From: Planctomycetota bacterium
GTDB lineage: Bacteria > Planctomycetota > SBBH01 > JACQRN01
Length of the DNA: 12,790 nucleotides
Reading direction: 5' to 3'
Assembly (NCBI GenBank): GCA_016206515.1
Contig: JACQRN010000205.1
Location: 1-12,790 of the forward strand
The number at the start of each line of letters is the position of its first letter. Within the stretch, counting starts at the first letter, position 1. The position numbers and the translations under genes are program-made. Shown piece by piece: positions 6,692-12,790 of this stretch. The notes below the pieces were generated by a model. It had not been told where the DNA came from, made no database searches, and saw only the letters and a list, made by a program, of their open reading frames with translations.

Positions 6692-6898
6692 TCAGGGCCC
6701 CCGCCTCATCGGATGGCTCCTCCGTTTCCCCTCGAACCCCCACGCCAGGAACCGGACGACGAGCGTCGCGTAGCAGCCGGACGGGAGGTCGAAGGAGAGG
6801 GTGAGCTTCCGGCGCTTCGGGTGGAGGTCGTCCGGCTCGTGGGGGGGCGCAGGAGAAGCCGCGGATGTCGACGAGCGCGTCGCGGCCGGAGGAGCGAG
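6692..6898 (-). pseudogene. Frameshifted truD 3'-end remnant
   Basis: Bases 6699-6896 align to 8619-8815, the last part of truD (residues about 335-400), in the same orientation, with about 17 substitutions and one gap in 198 positions. One extra G in the run at 6841-6847 shifts the frame, so RSSGRDALVDIRGFSC is followed in another frame by PDDLHPKRRKLTL and on to MRRG, then stops at 6692. No catalytic part of TruD is present. In the TruD frames only about six residues differ, so a good share of base changes are silent. This suggests the fragment descends from a diverged functional truD rather than from recent copying of the neighbouring gene. The stretch 6654-7017 has no other gene that I recognise. 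Confidence 0.85.
6699..6896. repeat. Direct repeat of truD 3' end, left copy
   Basis: Left member of a direct repeat pair offset by 1920 bases from 8619-8815, about 91% identical. Together the two copies flank about 1.72 kb carrying the glycosyltransferase gene. The identity stops sharply at GGAGGAGCG on one side and at the CCCCGCCTCATC stretch on the other. Confidence 0.9.
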
Positions 6899-6903
6899 GG
6901 AGG

Positions 6904-6937
6904 GTATTGGACACGACCCGGATTGGAAAGGCCATCC
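6904..6937. repeat. 34-base repeated motif, copy 2
   Basis: Begins GTATTGGACACGACCC and ends GGCCATCC on the plus strand; 26 of 34 positions match copy 1 at 4787-4820 without gaps. It abuts the outer end of the truD remnant (homology ends at 6896), inside the flanked segment. In this copy the -35-like hexamer of copy 1 is not conserved, so a shared promoter is less likely than another kind of site. Confidence 0.5.
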
Positions 6938-7017
6938 CGCCACCCCGCGAGGAGAATGCGCGGTCCCGAAATGGCGGAACGCCAGGCGATTCAAGTGCTC
7001 ATAATGCCGTGGCGGTC

Positions 7018-8592
7018 ATGCCCATTCCCGCAACGACGAAGGCCCGCCTCCTTGCCGCGCGACATCTTGCGGTTCCCCAACTCGGCAGCGACTGGCGTCT
7101 TCATCTCCTGGGCGGGCTTGTCGCCACGCTCGGACTCGTTGCGACCCTGCTCTACCCGATCGTTCACGCCGATGCCACGCGGCCGGCCGCTGGGATCCTG
7201 CAGACGCGATGGCTCGGACCCACCCTGATCCTGGGCGGACTCCTCCTGTCCCTTTTTCACAGGGGGTGGAGGGGGCTCGCCCGATGGGCCCTGATCGGGC
7301 TCCATATGACCCACCGGACATGGACCTCCCGCCAGATCTTCCTGTTCGGGCTTGCGGTCTCGATCCGGATGATCTGGATCTGGAGTGTCCACACGGGGGT
7401 CATCTGGGACTCGGAAGCGTATCTGGAAGGTGCCCGGGGCATCGCCGCCGGCCAGGGGTACCGGATCAACGCGCAACCGTCGGCCTACTTCCCCCCGGGT
7501 CAGTCGTTCTTCCTTGCGTCCATCCTGATCCTGTTCCCATCGGGCCCCCTGTCGCTGCACATCGCCAGCGCGATCGTCAGCGCGGCCACCACTTGTATCC
7601 TCGCCGAGACCGGACGTCGACTCTGGAACGCACGGGCCGGATGGCACGCGGGAATCCTGCTGGCCCTCTATCCGGACCATATCCTGTACGCCAATCTCCT
7701 CTTGTCGGAGACCCTGTTCACCTTCCTTCTCGCGGGAGGCTGCTATCACCTGTCCCGGGTCCCGGACCATCGCCACCCGTTCCGGGACGCATTCGTAGGC
7801 GGACTCTGGATTGCCCTGGCAACCTACGTCCGTTCCATCACGCTCTTCCTCCCGCTCGCCCTCCTCCTCTTGTATGTGCGGAACCGACGTTGCCGATACG
7901 CCTATCTGTTGACGGCCGTGACGGTCTTCGCCACCGTTGCGCCCTGGACGTTCCGCAACTACCGGCTCCTGGGAGGGGTCGTCCCGATCAGCACCAACGA
8001 AGGGATGAACTTCTACATCGCGCATCATCCGAAATCCCGCGGGGGATGGAACAACGCCTATCGTGAGATCCTGCGCGAGTACGGGTGCTCCGAGACCAAA
8101 GTGAACGGAGCCGGGCCACGCGAACAGGAACTGAACGTCCGGTTCCGCAAGGACGCGTTCGAGTACGCACGGCACCATCCCCTTCGCACCCTCGGTGTCG
8201 GACTGCTCAGCGTTGTCCGCCTCTTCCTCCCGTTGGAGAAGGGTGGCGCGACCTCCGTGTACTACACCTTGTTGTGCGTCCCCTCCGCCGCGGCGGGTTT
8301 TCCGCTCCCTCCCGCATGGATTGGAACCGCGGTCGTCATGTCCTATCTCGGCATGATGCTTCATCTGGGGCTGCGCTTCCGGGAGCGCTCGATGCGGGAT
8401 CCGCGCTGCCGGTGGATCCTCCTGACGATCGCTTATTTCCTGGTCGTCCACTTCGTTTCCTTCGGGGCGGATCGGTACCGGCAACCCCTGGTGCCGCTGC
8501 TTCTGCTGCTCTGCGTGGCGCCTCGCGGCCGCGGCCAGACATGCTTGCCGCGGATCGCCGAGAGGATCAGGGCGGTGTTCAGGCGTTCGTGA
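7018..8592 (+). CDS. Membrane glycosyltransferase, GT39/ArnT-like
   Basis: This is a 524-residue polytopic membrane protein with about ten or more hydrophobic segments. DSEAYLEGARGIAAGQGY (131-148), in the first large external loop, is the acidic D..xY..A motif of GT-C fold enzymes that use polyprenyl-phosphate sugars. YPDHILYANLLLSETLFTFLL (218-238) and DRYRQPLVPLL (485-495) are also typical of the GT39/ArnT/PMT-like group. It probably transfers a sugar from a lipid carrier to a glycan, lipid or protein outside the cytoplasmic membrane; donor and acceptor are unknown. Start is uncertain: ATG 7018 is used, GTG 7009 is in frame, and neither has a clear ribosome site. It lies alone between two direct copies of the truD 3' end and overlaps the truD stop by 14 bases, convergently. 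No other envelope genes are nearby. Confidence 0.85.
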   Translation: MPIPATTKARLLAARHLAVPQLGSDWRLHLLGGLVATLGLVATLLYPIVHADATRPAAGILQTRWLGPTLILGGLLLSLFHRGWRGLARWALIGLHMTHRTWTSRQIFLFGLAVSIRMIWIWSVHTGVIWDSEAYLEGARGIAAGQGYRINAQPSAYFPPGQSFFLASILILFPSGPLSLHIASAIVSAATTCILAETGRRLWNARAGWHAGILLALYPDHILYANLLLSETLFTFLLAGGCYHLSRVPDHRHPFRDAFVGGLWIALATYVRSITLFLPLALLLLYVRNRRCRYAYLLTAVTVFATVAPWTFRNYRLLGGVVPISTNEGMNFYIAHHPKSRGGWNNAYREILREYGCSETKVNGAGPREQELNVRFRKDAFEYARHHPLRTLGVGLLSVVRLFLPLEKGGATSVYYTLLCVPSAAAGFPLPPAWIGTAVVMSYLGMMLHLGLRFRERSMRDPRCRWILLTIAYFLVVHFVSFGADRYRQPLVPLLLLLCVAPRGRGQTCLPRIAERIRAVFRRS

Positions 8593-9817
8593 TCGTGCCG
8601 TCCGCTGCGCCGGGCTTCCCCCGCCTCATCGGATGGCTCCTCCGTTTCCCCTCGAACCCCCACGCCAGGAAGCGGACGACAAGCGTCGCATAGCAGCCGG
8701 GGGGCAGGTCGAAGGTGAGGGTGAGCTTCCGGCGCTTCGGGTGCAGGTCGTCCGGAACGTGGGGGACGCAGGAGAAGCCGCGGATCTCCACAAGCGCCTC
8801 GCGCGCGGAGGAGCGGAAGAAGGCGCGCTGCTTGCGGTGGGGGCGCAGGACGTTCCCGGACGGGAGCCCTTCCTCCGCGAGGAGCGCCGCGAGCCTCTCC
8901 GTGCGGGTTCCCTCCGGCGGCGGCTGGCGGCCGAGGAGCGGGAGCCGGACGCCGCGCAGCGCATCGAGGGAGCCGGGGCGGTCCGGGTCCGGGAACGCGA
9001 GCATCCCGCAGAGGTAGGGGAACTCCAGGCAGGGGGACGTGCCGAGCGCGGAGCAGACCTCGTCGGCCAGGAGACGGTTGAACAGGTAGCTCTGGTAGGC
9101 GTGCAGGTAGAGCGCACGCAGCTGCCGGGGGATCCGGTCGAAGGCTCCGGCGAAGTCGCGCGGATTGGCGGCGAGGTGTCCGAAGGCGCGGCGCTCGGAG
9201 GAGTCTCGCGCGAGCGCGACGCACGCCTTCCAGTCCTCCCACGCTTTCTCGAGAGCGACGCGTCGCTCTCGGACGCGGCGGTCGTCGTCCGCTGAGGGGG
9301 AGGCGAGAGCGAGGCGCAGGGCCCCCTCCGCGTCGCCGAGGGCGAGGCGCCGGCCGATGAAGTCCGACTGACCGCGCGCCGAGCCGAACCTCTGGTCGTC
9401 GAAGTAGTTCGGCAGGGCGCCGGGGAACGTCCGCGCGCGGGAGGCGACCCGCTCCGCCTGCGTCCTCTCGAGGTCCCGCAGGACGATCCGGAAGCGGTTC
9501 CCCGCGAGGTCGGACGTCTCCAGGGGGCGGTCGCGGCGGCCGGCGGGTGTCGCGGTCCATGTCGCGCCGGAGGCGGCGCGTTCCGGGCCGTCCGGGATGC
9601 TGACATGCTGCGCGGTCTTCGCGTGCTTGTCCTTCAGGCCGCAGAAAGCAACCGACCCGGGCGGGACGCCAAGGGTGCGCGCCAGATCGGCGATCGCCTC
9701 CATCGTCCCGATCGATTCCTTCTCGAGACGGTAGACGGTATGCGCGCCGGTCACGCCCGGCGGCTCGCGGAGCAGTTCCTCCACAAGGAAGTCCGTGGGG
9801 AGACGCTTGATCTGCAT
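8579..9817 (-). CDS. truD: tRNA pseudouridine(13) synthase TruD
   Basis: This is a 412-residue protein. The N-terminal DFLVEE (9-14) and GLKDKHAKTAQHVSI (60-74) are TruD signatures; D63 is the catalytic aspartate, equivalent to Asp80 of E. coli. NYFDDQRFG (137-145) is the conserved substrate-binding segment, and AYQSYLFN belongs to the late catalytic-domain core. It isomerises U13 in tRNA to pseudouridine. At 412 residues it is longer than the E. coli enzyme (about 350) and closer to archaeal-type lengths. The ATG at 9817 has no clear Shine-Dalgarno. The last 66 or so residues before the tail are duplicated at 6699-6896. After the shared MRRG the protein ends in its own 12-residue tail KPGAADGTITNA, so its present 3' end was probably formed at the repeat boundary. 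It is divergent from the HAD gene across a large palindrome. Confidence 0.93.
   Translation of the reverse strand: MQIKRLPTDFLVEELLREPPGVTGAHTVYRLEKESIGTMEAIADLARTLGVPPGSVAFCGLKDKHAKTAQHVSIPDGPERAASGATWTATPAGRRDRPLETSDLAGNRFRIVLRDLERTQAERVASRARTFPGALPNYFDDQRFGSARGQSDFIGRRLALGDAEGALRLALASPSADDDRRVRERRVALEKAWEDWKACVALARDSSERRAFGHLAANPRDFAGAFDRIPRQLRALYLHAYQSYLFNRLLADEVCSALGTSPCLEFPYLCGMLAFPDPDRPGSLDALRGVRLPLLGRQPPPEGTRTERLAALLAEEGLPSGNVLRPHRKQRAFFRSSAREALVEIRGFSCVPHVPDDLHPKRRKLTLTFDLPPGCYATLVVRFLAWGFEGKRRSHPMRRGKPGAADGTITNA
8619..8815. repeat. Direct repeat of truD 3' end, right copy
   Basis: Right member of the pair, inside intact truD (residues about 335-400), in the same orientation as the copy at 6699-6896. 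Differences cluster toward the upstream end of the repeat (relative to truD), with only three in the 60 bases 8641-8700. Confidence 0.9.
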
Positions 9818-9849
9818 GGGGCGACATCATGGCATCCAAATCTCTCTCG

Positions 9850-9961
9850 TGTCGTCCCGAGGAGCCATCGATCGGACATCGAGCGACGAGGGACCTATGT
9901 CTGCCGGCGGACACAGGTCCCTCGGGCCCGGCAGCCTGATCGACGGGCCCTCGGGACGACA
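9850..9961. repeat. 112-bp imperfect palindrome between truD and the HAD gene
   Basis: The sequence is symmetric about 9905/9906. The outer arms TGTCGTCCCGAGG (9850-9862) and CCTCGGGACGACA (9949-9961) are a perfect 13-bp inverted repeat. The inner arms CGAGGGACCT (9887-9896) and AGGTCCCTCG (9915-9924) are a perfect 10-bp one with the same axis, followed inward by GTC/GAC. TCGATC (9868-9873) pairs with GATCGA (9938-9943). Comparing the 56-base halves without gaps gives 42 matches. It fills most of the divergent intergenic region (9818-9976). It could be a repeat element of REP or MITE type, a cruciform-forming site or a symmetric control region; no transposase is visible. Promoters for truD and the HAD gene would have to lie in or beside it. 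Confidence 0.85.
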
Positions 9962-9976
9962 GGTCGAGGCCGGGGT

Positions 9977-10753
9977 ATGATCCCCCGAATGGCCCGCGCC
10001 CTCCTGATCGATGTCGACGGGACCCTGACGGTGGGGGGACGCCCGGTCGATGGGGCGCCCCAGGCCCTGGCGTCGCTCCGGCGCGCCGGGATTCCGTTCC
10101 TCCTGGTGACGAACACGACCCGCTTCCCGCTGCGGCAGCTGGTGGCGGACCTCAGCCGGCAGGGGTTCTCGGTCCACCCGGACGAGGTGTTCCCCGCCCT
10201 GCGCGCCAGCGCGCGGTTCCTGCGGCGCAAGGGGTGGAACCCGGTCTGGCCTCTCGTGGTCCCCGCGGCGATGGAGGACCTGACCGGCCTGAAGATCGCC
10301 GAGGAGGGGGCCGAGGCGGTCCTGGTCGGCGACCTCGGCGAGGAGTGGAACTTCGACCTGCTGAACCGCGCCCTCCAGGCGCTCCACAACGGCGCGGAGC
10401 TCGTGGCGATCCACAAGAACCGCACCTGGCGGACCGGCGAGGGGTTGATGCTCGACACCGGGCCGTTCGTCGCCGCGCTCGAATACGCCGCGGACGTTAA
10501 GGCGCACGTCGTCGGGAAGCCGTCCGACCTGTTCTACCGGGAGGCGGCCGACATTCTCTCCGCCTCCTTCGAGGAGATCGTCTCGGTGGGGGACGACGTC
10601 GAGTCGGATGTCGCCAGCGTCATCGCGCTCAAGGGGCAGGGGGTCCTCGTGCGGACGGGGAAGTACGTTCCCGGGCAGGAGGACCGCGCCAAGGTCCCGC
10701 CGACCGACGTCCTCGACAGTATCGCATCGCTCCCGAAGTGGCTGGGCCTATAG
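9977..10753 (+). CDS. HAD-superfamily hydrolase, class IIA (NagD/LHPP-like)
   Basis: This 258-residue phosphatase shows all four HAD motifs. Motif I is LLIDVDGTL with nucleophile D12 and acid/base D14. Motif II is LLVTNTT (T45, N46). Motif III lysine is K181 (VVGKPSDLFY). Motif IV is VGDDVESDV (205-207 and D211) for Mg. The large insert between motifs II and III (about 65-175) is the C2 cap of subfamily IIA, as in NagD, pyridoxal phosphatase and LHPP-like proteins. It hydrolyses a small phosphate ester or pyrophosphate; the substrate is unknown. Start could be ATG 9977 (GAGG upstream) or ATG 9989, which would begin MARALLIDVDGTL; the open frame to the left runs through the palindrome and antisense to truD and is not coding. 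First gene of a probable operon with ilvE 50 bp downstream. Confidence 0.9.
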   Translation: MIPRMARALLIDVDGTLTVGGRPVDGAPQALASLRRAGIPFLLVTNTTRFPLRQLVADLSRQGFSVHPDEVFPALRASARFLRRKGWNPVWPLVVPAAMEDLTGLKIAEEGAEAVLVGDLGEEWNFDLLNRALQALHNGAELVAIHKNRTWRTGEGLMLDTGPFVAALEYAADVKAHVVGKPSDLFYREAADILSASFEEIVSVGDDVESDVASVIALKGQGVLVRTGKYVPGQEDRAKVPPTDVLDSIASLPKWLGL

Positions 10754-10803
10754 CCCAAAATGCTCTTGTGTCGCATCGCGTCGCCGTTCATCCTGGGCGG
10801 CGC

Positions 10804-11745
10804 GTGGGGGCCCCGAAGTCGGTCTGGATGGACGGGAAGAACGTCCCGTTCGAGAAGGCCACGATCCCGATCTTCGCGCATACCCTCCACTACGGCTCCG
10901 GCGTATTCGAGGGGATCCGCTGCTACAAGACCCGCAAGGGGCCGGCGGTCTTCCGCCTGAAGGAGCACATCCTTAGGCTCCAGCGCTCGGCGCGCTGCAT
11001 GCTGATGGAGATCCCGTACGACCTCGACGGGATCGTCCGCGGCGTCTGGGAGGCGATTGCGGACAACGCCTGGGAGGCGTGCTACGTCCGGCCTCTCGTC
11101 TACCGCGGCGCGAAGAAACTCGGGGTGGATCCCACCGGTGCGGACGTCCATCTCGCCATCTGCACCTGGGAGTGGGGCGCCTACCTCGGCGAGGAGGGGC
11201 TCGAGAAGGGGATCCGGATCATGACCTCCAGCTGGATGAAAAACCCCGCCAACTCGATGCCGACGAAGGCGAAGGTGACCGGCGCGTACGCGAACTCGGT
11301 GGTCGCCAAGGGGGAGGCGATCGCGATGGGGTTCGACGAGGCGATGCTTCTCGACCGCCGCGGTTTCATCGCGGAGGGGAGCGGAGAGAACGTCTTCTAC
11401 GTCTCGGGCGGCGTCCTGCACGCCGTCGACAACCTCTCGGCGCTCGAGGGGATCACGCGCGAGAGCGTGATCGTCCTCGCCGGTGATCTCGGCATCCCGG
11501 TCCAGGTGGGGAGTGCAACGAAGGACCAGCTCTACAACGCCGACGAGATCTTCTTCACCGGGACCGCCGCCGAGATCACCCCGATCCGCGAATACGACCT
11601 GCGCAAGATCGGAGAGGGGCGCCGCGGCCCGGTCACCGAGCGGCTGCAGAAGGCGTTCACGAAGGCCGTGCGCGGCGAGGACGAGCGGCACATCGACTGG
11701 TGCGAGTACGCGCCGGCCGTCCGGACCGCGAAGGCCAAGGGGTAG
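10804..11745 (+). CDS. ilvE: Branched-chain amino acid aminotransferase
   Basis: This is a 313-residue class IV PLP enzyme. The N-terminal VWMDGKNVPFEKA (7-19) and LHYGSGVFEGIR (28-39) are the standard opening. K157, in TKAKVTGAYANS (154-165), is the PLP-binding lysine. EGSGENVF (191-198) and GTAAEITPIR (253-262) carry the cofactor-phosphate and carboxylate contacts. It reversibly transfers the amino group between Leu, Ile or Val and 2-oxoglutarate. GTG at 10804 is chosen because it gives the family's usual N-terminus just before VWMDGK. In-frame GTG at 10768 or 10738 (the latter overlapping the HAD gene) and ATG at 10828 are alternatives; no strong Shine-Dalgarno decides. A methyltransferase gene begins 8 bp downstream. 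Confidence 0.94.
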   Translation: MGAPKSVWMDGKNVPFEKATIPIFAHTLHYGSGVFEGIRCYKTRKGPAVFRLKEHILRLQRSARCMLMEIPYDLDGIVRGVWEAIADNAWEACYVRPLVYRGAKKLGVDPTGADVHLAICTWEWGAYLGEEGLEKGIRIMTSSWMKNPANSMPTKAKVTGAYANSVVAKGEAIAMGFDEAMLLDRRGFIAEGSGENVFYVSGGVLHAVDNLSALEGITRESVIVLAGDLGIPVQVGSATKDQLYNADEIFFTGTAAEITPIREYDLRKIGEGRRGPVTERLQKAFTKAVRGEDERHIDWCEYAPAVRTAKAKG

Positions 11746-11753
11746 GTCCCCCG

Positions 11754-12401
11754 GTGGGCTCCGCGAAGGGCGCCCGATCACGCCCCGCTCCGGACCCCTG
11801 GGACGTCGCGGGGTGGGAGCAGGCGTACCGCACGGGTGAGCTGCCCTGGGACAGCGACACGCCCGGCCGCGAGCTGGTGCGCCTGGTGGAGTCCGGGCTC
11901 GTCCGCCCTGGCCGCGCGCTCGACGTCGGGTGCGGAAGCGGCACGAACGCCGTCTGGCTCGCCCGCGAAGGGTTCTCGGTGACGGGGATCGACCTGTCCG
12001 CGGAGGCGATCCGCCTCGCGCGCGCGAAGGCCCAGGCGATGGAGGCACGCGTCCGCTTCGAGGTCGCCAACCTCATGGACTGGAAGGGCGCGGAGGCGAG
12101 CTACGACCTTGTGGTCGACTCCGGCTGCTTCCACTCGCACGCGTTCGCCGCGCGCCGCGACCTGTACGCCCGCAAGATCCGGGATCTCCTCGCCCCGGAT
12201 GGGCGGTTCTTCCTCCAGTGCTTCTCCCCGAAGGAGCCGGGGGACTGGGGGCCCCGCCGCGTCCCGCTGGCCGAGATCGAGCGCGCCTTCACCCCCCTGT
12301 TCGACCTCCTCGAGATCCGCCACCGGATGTGGCGCGCGATCGACGAGCGCGAGGGGCCGTGGTCGTGGGCGTGCCTGATGCGACCGGTCGCGGAGCGGTA
12401 G
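11754..12401 (+). CDS. Class I SAM-dependent methyltransferase
   Basis: This is a 215-residue protein. Motif I, ALDVGCGSGTNAVWLA (55-70), followed by VTGIDLS (76-82) with D80 for the SAM ribose, marks a Rossmann-fold methyltransferase. DLVVDSGCFHS (118-128) is motif IV and LLAPDGRFFLQCFS (145-158) the post-motif region. The N-terminal segment with LPWDSDTP (30-37) recalls TehB- and thiopurine methyltransferase-like small-molecule enzymes, which often modify S, Se, Te or halide acceptors; the substrate here is not known. GTG at 11754 is chosen: it follows AGGGGTAGG and leaves an 8-bp gap to ilvE, while readings starting at 11700 overlap ilvE. It ends 6 bp before the stop of a convergent membrane-protein gene. 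Confidence 0.85.
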   Translation: MGSAKGARSRPAPDPWDVAGWEQAYRTGELPWDSDTPGRELVRLVESGLVRPGRALDVGCGSGTNAVWLAREGFSVTGIDLSAEAIRLARAKAQAMEARVRFEVANLMDWKGAEASYDLVVDSGCFHSHAFAARRDLYARKIRDLLAPDGRFFLQCFSPKEPGDWGPRRVPLAEIERAFTPLFDLLEIRHRMWRAIDEREGPWSWACLMRPVAER

Positions 12402-12407
12402 GACGCG

Positions 12408-12790
12408 CTACGTCCGCGCGTCGGCGGGACGCGCCACCGCCCCCGTCCGCATCGTCAGGAGCGTCGGGATCACGACGTCTCCGCAGATGCAGGTGAGGCC
12501 GACCGCGGCGGTGAGGATCGCGGCGACGCCGAGGGCGTCCCCGGCGCGGACGTCGGGGACGTTCTTGAGGATGAACAGGACCGCCGCGACGTTGGCGATC
12601 AGGATGTGCGCGCTGTGGAGCCAGTGGGAGCAGGACCCCCAGGTCCGGCGCGCGAGGAGCCCCAGGGCGATCCCCCCCAGGGCGCAGGCGCCGACGATCC
12701 CCGGGTGCTCGACGGCGCACAGGTGCAGGTGCGGTCCTTTCCCCAGAACCTTCAGGCCCAGCCACGGGATCAGGGTGTCGGCCAGGGCGC
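12408..12790 (-). CDS. Multi-pass membrane protein, C-terminal part (partial)
   Basis: The minus strand is open from the window edge to a TAG at 12410-12408, giving at least 126 residues; the start is outside the window. Four hydrophobic stretches are visible: one near the edge (LIPWLGLKVLG), then VGACALGGIALGLLA, ILIANVAAVLFIL and LGVAAILTAAVGLTCICGDVVI. Between them are His- and Cys-rich loops, HLHLCAVEHP and CSHWLHSAH, plus CIC near the end. These could bind a metal or haem, but no family is recognised. Codon third positions are almost all G or C, like the neighbours, which supports coding. It converges on the methyltransferase gene with a 6-bp gap. Confidence 0.65.
   Translation of the reverse strand, partial: ALADTLIPWLGLKVLGKGPHLHLCAVEHPGIVGACALGGIALGLLARRTWGSCSHWLHSAHILIANVAAVLFILKNVPDVRAGDALGVAAILTAAVGLTCICGDVVIPTLLTMRTGAVARPADART

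Noticed and set aside
9887..9924. Rho-independent terminator
   Set aside because: The inner hairpin is strong but has no following T-run on either strand and lies between divergent genes, upstream of both.
9605..10753. Extending the HAD protein to 382 residues
   Set aside because: The added part is antisense to truD and passes through the palindrome; the HAD motif I sits at the N-terminus when starting at 9977 or 9989.
1..12790. CRISPR array, tRNA or rRNA, transposase or integrase
   Set aside because: No regularly spaced short repeats, no cloverleaf or rRNA core segment and no DDE or tyrosine-recombinase motifs were recognised by reading; a tRNAscan or HMM search would be the decisive test.

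Overview
The window is GC-rich bacterial DNA (about 68% G+C on a hand count within the 2-oxoacid oxidoreductase genes). Genes are tightly packed, often with Shine-Dalgarno sequences, 4-base stop/start overlaps and several non-ATG starts. A 2-oxoacid:ferredoxin oxidoreductase points to a lineage with ferredoxin-linked, probably anaerobic or facultative, carbon metabolism. RlmN, an IlvE-type aminotransferase and the Shine-Dalgarno sites favour a bacterium over an archaeon. I cannot name the phylum from sequence alone.

Layout. (1) 1-653: a short stretch with a hairpin over the ribosome binding site, then a plus-strand Nudix hydrolase. (2) 4750-657, minus strand: a compact operon korA - korB - rlmN - small zinc-finger membrane protein, with spacings of 10 bp, 20 bp and a 4-base ATGA overlap. 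It converges on the Nudix gene. A promoter-like pair lies just upstream of korA. (3) 4824-8592 looks like accessory DNA: a VapBC-like toxin-antitoxin pair; a lower-GC gene for a protein that resembles a class III nucleotidyl cyclase domain but has lost its metal-binding positions; an ORF6N-domain protein of the phage KilA-N/ORF6N type; a frameshifted copy of the truD 3' end; and a GT39/ArnT-like membrane glycosyltransferase. The glycosyltransferase sits between two direct copies (~198 bp, about 91% identical) of the truD 3' end, which looks like the footprint of an insertion or recombination at truD. (4) 9817-8579, minus strand: the intact tRNA pseudouridine-13 synthase gene truD. (5) 9818-9976: a divergent intergenic region holding a 112-bp imperfect palindrome, symmetric at 42 of 56 positions without gaps. 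(6) 9977-12401, plus strand: a HAD-IIA phosphatase, a branched-chain aminotransferase and a class I SAM-dependent methyltransferase in a probable operon. (7) 12408-12790, minus strand: the C-terminal part of a multi-pass membrane protein whose start lies beyond the window.

How they fit: korAB and ilvE are central and amino-acid metabolism (2-oxoacids), and rlmN and truD are RNA modification. The block between vapC and truD is the accessory part. The most unusual items are the palindrome at 9850-9961, the truD 3'-end duplication around the glycosyltransferase, and the degenerate cyclase-like protein. No CRISPR array, rRNA, tRNA, transposase or integrase was recognised.
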